Positions 58,751 through 64,000 of a stretch of DNA of 64,000 bases are shown piece by piece. A program made the position numbers and the translations under genes. Below the pieces are notes generated by a model, which worked only from the letters and a program-made list of their open reading frames with translations, was not told the DNA's origin and searched no databases. The stretch's first letter is position 1. Each line of letters begins with the position of its first letter. The DNA comes from Tuctoria greenei (lineage: Eukaryota > Streptophyta > Magnoliopsida > Poales > Poaceae): contig JAYESD010000002.1 in assembly GCA_036927565.1 (NCBI GenBank), forward strand, positions 76,383,735 to 76,447,734. Direction: 5' to 3'.

Positions 58751-60409
58751 TATAGGATCGAAGAGCACGTGAAAAGCTACCAGATGGGGAGTGAATAGTA
58801 GATTTAAAAATCTTACGCAGCGGAAATAATTAAACCCCAACCCCTTCGGCAGAAAAACGATCTGTTAAAGAAATCGTGTGTGAGACTAATCTAAACGTGT
58901 TTCACCGTGACAAAAGTGATACATATCAGAGAGAATCAAGTCACGAAGACAACACAACAAGAATCACTCAAATCCGTCGAGAAGAACTCAAGTTATGATC
59001 AATAGATCAAACAAAGGTCAATCTGCTCTACACGAAAAAAAAAACAGTTCTGGAACGCTGCAAATAAACTCGTGTATATTATAGACCACAAATCCAATGA
59101 CCGTCAAATTTTGAAATATGATAGATAATCAAGTTGTGAAGACAACCCAAAAAGAATCACGTCAATTGGATCTGTAAAACTCGAGTTACGATAAAACCAC
59201 CGACGAAAGGTAGTGCTGTCCAGAAACTCAACGAGTAAAACTTGTCTGGAACAAGTCTGACGAACAAAGCACAAAAGTTCCTTCAAACTACGAATTTTAT
59301 TCAATAGAACACAAGAGGAACAGCCCCAAAGTAGTGAACCACGAGCTCTGGGCTCCCTTGCTTATATAACCAGCTCGAAAGCCAACTCAACTCAAATCAG
59401 GAACCTAATCCTACTCTGTTCACCAATCGTAACTTTCCATAACTGCTTAGGATTCTTCTATACGCAGATAGAAGCAATCTTATGACTTCCAAACACCTTA
59501 GGAACATATCCCACATTCCTAAAAACAACTCAAATTCGTGACCCACACGAAATCCTATCATAACCAACTCAGATCTTTCCATATTTGAGTCAAACCCGAC
59601 TCAGTCGCAGCCTGAGTCCATAACCTAGTCGGTTGGACCTTTCTGACCAACTCTTTACGTCCACATCTCTTCATCACGTCTCGGAACCATGTAGCCACTT
59701 CCATGCACTCCTTGCACACGTGCAAACATCTTCCAATGATGTCCACGATACCTTCACATGCATTGTTATTGATTCAATCATGCTGCGCAACCTCCTGATC
59801 AGCTCAACCACAATTCCTCCTGAATTTGGTTGTTGGAACCTCATCTCCTCCCTGAGACTAGTCCAATGGATCCCATCACCAGCCATGTCTTTAACTCAAG
59901 CAACACCTGCACATGAATAAACAACCAATCCATACGAGCCCAAGTCCTCAACTTGACTCAAGTTAATTCTGAACACAACACCTTACGTGAGAACCTCACA
60001 TAAGGATGTTGTAAAACCACAGTAACACGATATCATCCATGTCAACCAAAAATGCACCAAAGACTTAGCAAATGAATACTAAGCAATCTTTCCAGAGATG
60101 TAAAGCAAGTATGAAACATTGCAAATGAAAAAACAGAAGCATTGCGGTCAAGTTCCGGACCTTGCCAGAGCAACCCGGACCTTGAGCCGGAGCTAACAAA
60201 AGCTAGTCGGACCTTACCAACAAGTCGGACCTAGCATCTAACGTAGCTGGAGCTACCAAAACAAGCCGAACCTACCGTCGGACCTTGCTGTAGCTCGGTG
60301 CTAGAGTCGGACCTTGATAAAAAGGTGTTTTGGTGATATTCAAAACTTTTATCATCAAAGCAAGTGTATTCACTACAAGCCAATGTATTCAGCACACATA
60401 GGTCTTACA
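58751..60409 (-). repeat. 3' LTR of C3
   Basis: On the minus strand it starts TGTAAGACCTATGTGTGCTG and ends CTTCGATCCTATA (final CA mutated to TA). About 1659 bp. Lacks the 32-bp repeat units of C1. TATA box TTATATAAGC on the minus strand at 59360-59369. Confidence 0.9.
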
Positions 60410-61417
60410 ATCTCCCCCTTGATGAATGCATTGGCAACACCATTTAAAATCCGAACATTGGCTTATTCACATAAAAGTTTTGAAGGCAATTTCTCCCCCT
60501 TTGTAAATCAAAAGTAAAATGAGAAAAAAATCCAAAAATTATCCCATATTATCTCTCCCCCTTTATTATCTCTCCTTATGCACATATTCTCTTTCTCTTC
60601 ATGTTTATCTCTCCCCCTTTGACAATGTATTCAGCAAGTCATGAGCATATAAACAAATTATCTCTCCCCCTTTAGTTGTTATGAGCATATTATAACATAT
60701 ACATATAAACAAAGCTCATCCAAGTCATACTATCAAGTACCTTACATTATCACATCAATGAAATACATAAAGTAGTATAAGCCATGCTAGAGATCAAATT
60801 TAATTTTCAATTTAAGTAAGTCATGATCTCACAAACTTAACTATTGCAAAACCTGAAACCATGACACTAGTTGCTGCATTTTATTATTTTTCAAAGCATA
60901 AATTTCGATCATATGATATTTGCAAGAGATTATATGCGCATCTTCCTTATTCTAACCAACCAAGCCAAACCTATGTCATTTCACAATCAGAAGCTTAAGG
61001 ACATGGTTTTAGTCATACACAACTTCTTCCAAGTTCATATCTAAGTGCAATGATAAGCCATCTCAAAAGAAGAAGTGCGACGCATGCATATTCTCTTGAT
61101 CTTTTCTCAATTTATATTTGTTCATAAAAACTCAACATGTGAGTTGATTACTTGATTAATTCTTAATGATTAAAAGCACTTGTGAACATGTAACAAGTTC
61201 AAAACAGCAAGAAAGTTCGACCATGACCAGTTTTAGTGTAAGTAATTATTCCAATTACTAGACATGGCAAAAACTACAAAATGTATAACACGAGTAATGT
61301 AGTAAGAACTTTCAGCATGTAAAAGGAATCACAAAGTCATATATGTATGAAATACTATGCTCATATTATTTTAATTTCAGATTCACACATAGACTTCCCA
61401 AGTTTCAAAACTCCCCC
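60410..61417 (-). other. 3' untranslated region of C3 with multiple polypurine tracts
   Basis: Plus-strand TCTCCCCCTT-type blocks (AAGGGGGAGA on the minus strand) at about 60411, 60491, 60553, 60611, 60664 and 61411. The one next to the LTR (60411-60420) is the expected PPT. No gene is seen. Confidence 0.82.
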
Positions 61418-62558
61418 TCAATTTAAGCCATGAGGTTGCATAACCCCTATTTCACTACGAATGTAACAAAAACGACTGAAATCCAAAGGTTTTGTAAAAA
61501 TGTCAGCCAATTGTTGTTCGGTATCTACATGGTGAAGCACAATGTTTCCTTTTTTAACATTATCTCGGAGAAAGTGATACCTAATGTCAATGTGCTTAGT
61601 TCTAGAATGTTGCACGGGGTTTTTAGCAATGCAAATGGCACTAGTGTTATTACAGAACAGTGTAACACTATCTAGATCAACCCCATAGTCCTTAAGTTTG
61701 AACAATCCAAAGAATTTGTGAGCAAGCACTAGCAGCAGCTACATATTCAGATTCGGCTGTGGATTGTGCAACTGAATTTTGTTTTCTAGAGGACCAAGCA
61801 ACAAGAGAATTACCAAGAAAATGACAAGCACCGGAAGTACTTTTCCTATCAATCCTACAACCCCCAAAATCAGCATCCGAAAAAGCTTTCAAAGTAACGG
61901 TTGAGGAAGAAGGAAGAAAAAATCCAAATTCTTGAGTTCCATGTAAGTACCTGAGAATCCTTTTGACGGCTTGACAATGTGAAGCATGTGGGGAGGCTTG
62001 AAACCATGCACAAAGACATATGCTGAATTGTATGTCTGGTCTTGATGTCGTGAGGTACAAAAGTGATCCGATCATGCTTCTATATTCTTTTTGATCCACG
62101 GGTTCACCATCTTCATCAAGTCCAAGTTTTGTTGCTGTTCCCATTGGTGTCCGAAGAGGCTTGCTTTTGTCCATGTTGAAGCGCCTTAGGAGATCTTTTG
62201 TATACTTCGTTTGATGCACAAAGGTACCCTCCTTAGTTTGCTTGATTTGCAGCCCCAAAAAGTAAGTGAGTTCACCCATCATACTCATTTCAAATTCGGA
62301 ACTCATCATTGCTGAAAACTTGGACACAAGATCATGAGAAGCACAACCAAAGATAATATCATCCACATACACTTGAACAAATAATGAGTAATTGCCATGC
62401 TTAAGTACAAAAAGAGTTTTATCAACCTTGCCCATGGTAAACCCTTTTTCAAGTAAGAATGTTTTTAACCTATCATACCATGCTCTAGGGGCTTGTTTGA
62501 GACCGTACAAGGCTTTGGACAGTTTGTAAACATGATTAGGAAAAATTTGGATTTTCAA
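61418..62558 (-). pseudogene. RT C-terminal half and RNase H of C3
   Basis: 62558-61692 carries LYGLKQAPRAWY, the catalytic YVDDIIFG, YFLGLQIKQ and, in RNase H, SDADFGGCRIDRKSTSGA, WSSRKQNSVAQSTAESEY. A 2-base loss near 61700 moves the last part (TKHIDIRYHFLRD, QQLADIFTKPLD; end 61418) to another frame. It joins the upstream RT frame by a 1-base shift in a T run near 62545. Confidence 0.92.
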
Positions 62559-63567
62559 AACCCGGTGGTTGTTTCACATAAACCTCCTCATCTATGTAGC
62601 CATTAAGAAAAGCACTTTTAACATCCATTTGATATAGCTTAAAACCTTCAGATGCAGCAAAAGCTAACAAAATTCTTATGGCTTCTAATCTAGCAACAGG
62701 AGCAAAAGTTTCATCAAAATCTAGACCTTCAACTTGAGTGAAACCTTGAGCAACCAACCTAGCCTTATTCCTAACCACAACTCCATCCTCACTTTGTTTA
62801 TTTTTAAATACCCATTTAGTTCCAATTAAAGTGTGACCTTGAGGTGGAGGTACAAGTTTCCAAACATTATTTCTTTCAAGATTTTCTAACTCTTCTTGCA
62901 TGGCAATAATCCAAGATTCATTAGTGAGTGTGTGTGATATATCTTTGGGTTCAAAAGAAGCAACAAAAGCAGAATGAGCATAAGAGTTTGGATCGCAAAA
63001 CCTGGACCGTGTGACTCGTTCGGGCAAGCTTCCAATTATCTGTTGTGGGGGATGATCTTTGTAAAACCGTAGGGGAACAAATGTCTCACAAGCTTCTTCT
63101 TCTTCATGTTCATCACAAATCAATGAGCTTGTGACTTGAGGATGATTTGAATCAGCATTGATGGTTATCGGTGCTGGTTGAGAATTAACATACGGAGCTG
63201 AACCAAAGTCTTTAGCTGCTGAATTTTTGGGCAGCAGCTCCAATTCTTCCTCATCTTCAATGAAAATGCTCCCCTCCTGCGGATATGGATCTGGACCTGC
63301 AATTTTTGAGCTAGTACCTGGGCTAGCTTCATCAAAAGACACTTCACAAGTCTCCACAATTTTGTTAGTGTCAAGTAAAAGCACACGATAGCCTCTAGTA
63401 TGAGATGGATAACCAAGAAACATGCCATCAATGGATCTAGGTTCAAATTTATCAAGATTACCATGTTTCTTAACAAAGCATTTGCAACCAAATACCCGAA
63501 AGTGTGTAACACTAGGCCTATGTCCAAACCGGAGCTCATATGGTGTTTTACCTAGCTTAGCACGCAA
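62536..63567 (-). pseudogene. integrase C-end, acidic linker and RT N-terminal half of C3
   Basis: KTPYELRFGHRPSV and GCKCFVKKHG of the integrase tail, an acidic linker (EDEEELELLPK), then RT: WIIAMQEELENLERNNVW, GTKWVFKNKQ, LVAQGFTQVEG and LYQMDVKSAFLNG. Open over 343 codons. The N-terminal boundary is a stop/frame break near 63580. Confidence 0.92.
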
Positions 63568-63599
63568 GAAAACACGTTTTCAGACATAACAAGCGGTTG

Positions 63600-64000
63600 C
63601 TAACACATCAGCCCAAAATTTCCTAGGAGTTTGATATTCATCAAGCTCCTAGCCATCTCAACTAAGGTTCTGTTCTTTCTTTCTTCAACACCGTTTTGTT
63701 GAGGTACATATGGTGAAGCAAATTGATGATCTATTATATTTTCAGCACAAAAGTGATCAAAAGATTGATTTTTAAATTCAGTTCCATTATCACTTCTAAT
63801 TGCTTTTAAAGATCCTGGGTAATCAATTGATAATCTAAGAAATAAAGTTCTAAAGTGACTAAAAACTTCATTCTTAGATGCCATAAAGTAAACCCAAGAG
63901 TATATAGAATAATCATCAACAATCACAAGAACATACCATTCACCTCCGAAGGATTGAACACGTGAAGGTCGTACGGTGTCAAGGTGCAAAAGTTGACACG
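63600..64000 (-). pseudogene. integrase core of C3 (runs off the window)
   Basis: HLDTVRPSRVQSF, DDYSIYSWVYF, SDNGTEFKNQSF and YVPQQNGVEERKN, so the Asp and Glu of the catalytic core are visible. A small deletion near 63650 shifts the frame after VEMARS. The upstream zinc domain and protease are outside the window. Confidence 0.9.

Larger units (their letters stand above)
58751..64000 (-). mobile_element. element C3: Sirevirus-type Ty1/copia, continuing past the right edge
   Basis: 3' LTR 58751-60409, multiple polypurine tracts, RNase H, RT and integrase on the minus strand. The 5' part (gag, protease, 5' LTR) lies beyond base 64000. Closely related to C1 in coding sequence, but the LTR is more diverged. 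It has fewer breaks than C1. Confidence 0.92.

Noticed and set aside
58598..58798. 66-codon frame spanning G2 LTR, the orphan stretch and C3 LTR
   Set aside because: Crosses three unrelated sequences, so it cannot be an ancestral gene.
1..64000. Host protein-coding gene, rRNA or tRNA gene
   Set aside because: All recognisable coding motifs belong to transposable elements; no exon series with host-like domains or cloverleaf was found by eye.

Overview
This window reads as intergenic heterochromatin of a plant, most likely a grass (Poaceae). It holds no host gene, rRNA or tRNA gene that I can support. Nearly every base can be assigned to transposable elements: one CACTA DNA transposon, a Tat-type Ty3/gypsy element that also carries an antisense gene, a fragment of a second Tat element, a Tekay/Del-type chromovirus family (one head-to-tail dimer plus three solo LTRs), two Sirevirus-type Ty1/copia elements, and one LTR element without pol. 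All coding regions are broken by stops and frameshifts. The species cannot be named from this sequence alone.

Left part, 1-26305, is a set of nested insertions. A CACTA element (1-3136, minus, running off the left edge) sits in the left LTR of element 'H' (3137-26305, minus). H is an LTR element with a tRNA-Asp-like primer site and no recognisable pol. H was split inside its primer-binding site by a Tekay-family LTR, now a solo LTR ('S3', 9085-24770). S3 was in turn split by a complete 13.1-kb Tat element 'R' (10448-23525, minus) with a perfect GAATC target duplication. R has gag, protease, RT, two RNase H domains and integrase on the minus strand. It also has a separate intron-containing gene on the plus strand (11843-15387) of the PF04195 'putative gypsy type transposon' family.

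Middle, 26306-36608. A gag-protease fragment of another Tat element (26306-27436) contains a run of 23 G. It is followed by a Sirevirus-like copia element C1 (27437-36608, plus) whose 3' LTR is cut short.

Right part, 36609-64000. Two Tekay/Del chromoviruses (G1, G2) share their middle LTR: partial LTR, G1 body, full LTR 43189-46015, G2 body, deleted LTR. G2's gag carries two solo LTRs of the same superfamily in opposite orientations, S1 (46830-49371) and S2 (49721-52858). Past G2 there is about 98 bp of unassigned GC-rich DNA, then a second Sirevirus-like element C3 (58751 to the right edge, minus).

The items most worth following up are the antisense spliced gene in R, the tandem hairpin array inside H, the long foldback in the CACTA element, the palindromic CGGACTAGTCCG motif arrays in the Tekay-family LTRs, and the shared-LTR dimer. 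I did not find a clearly new system such as a defence island or gene cluster. Element boundaries were read by eye from LTR ends, target duplications, PBS and PPT sites, and may be off by a few bases.
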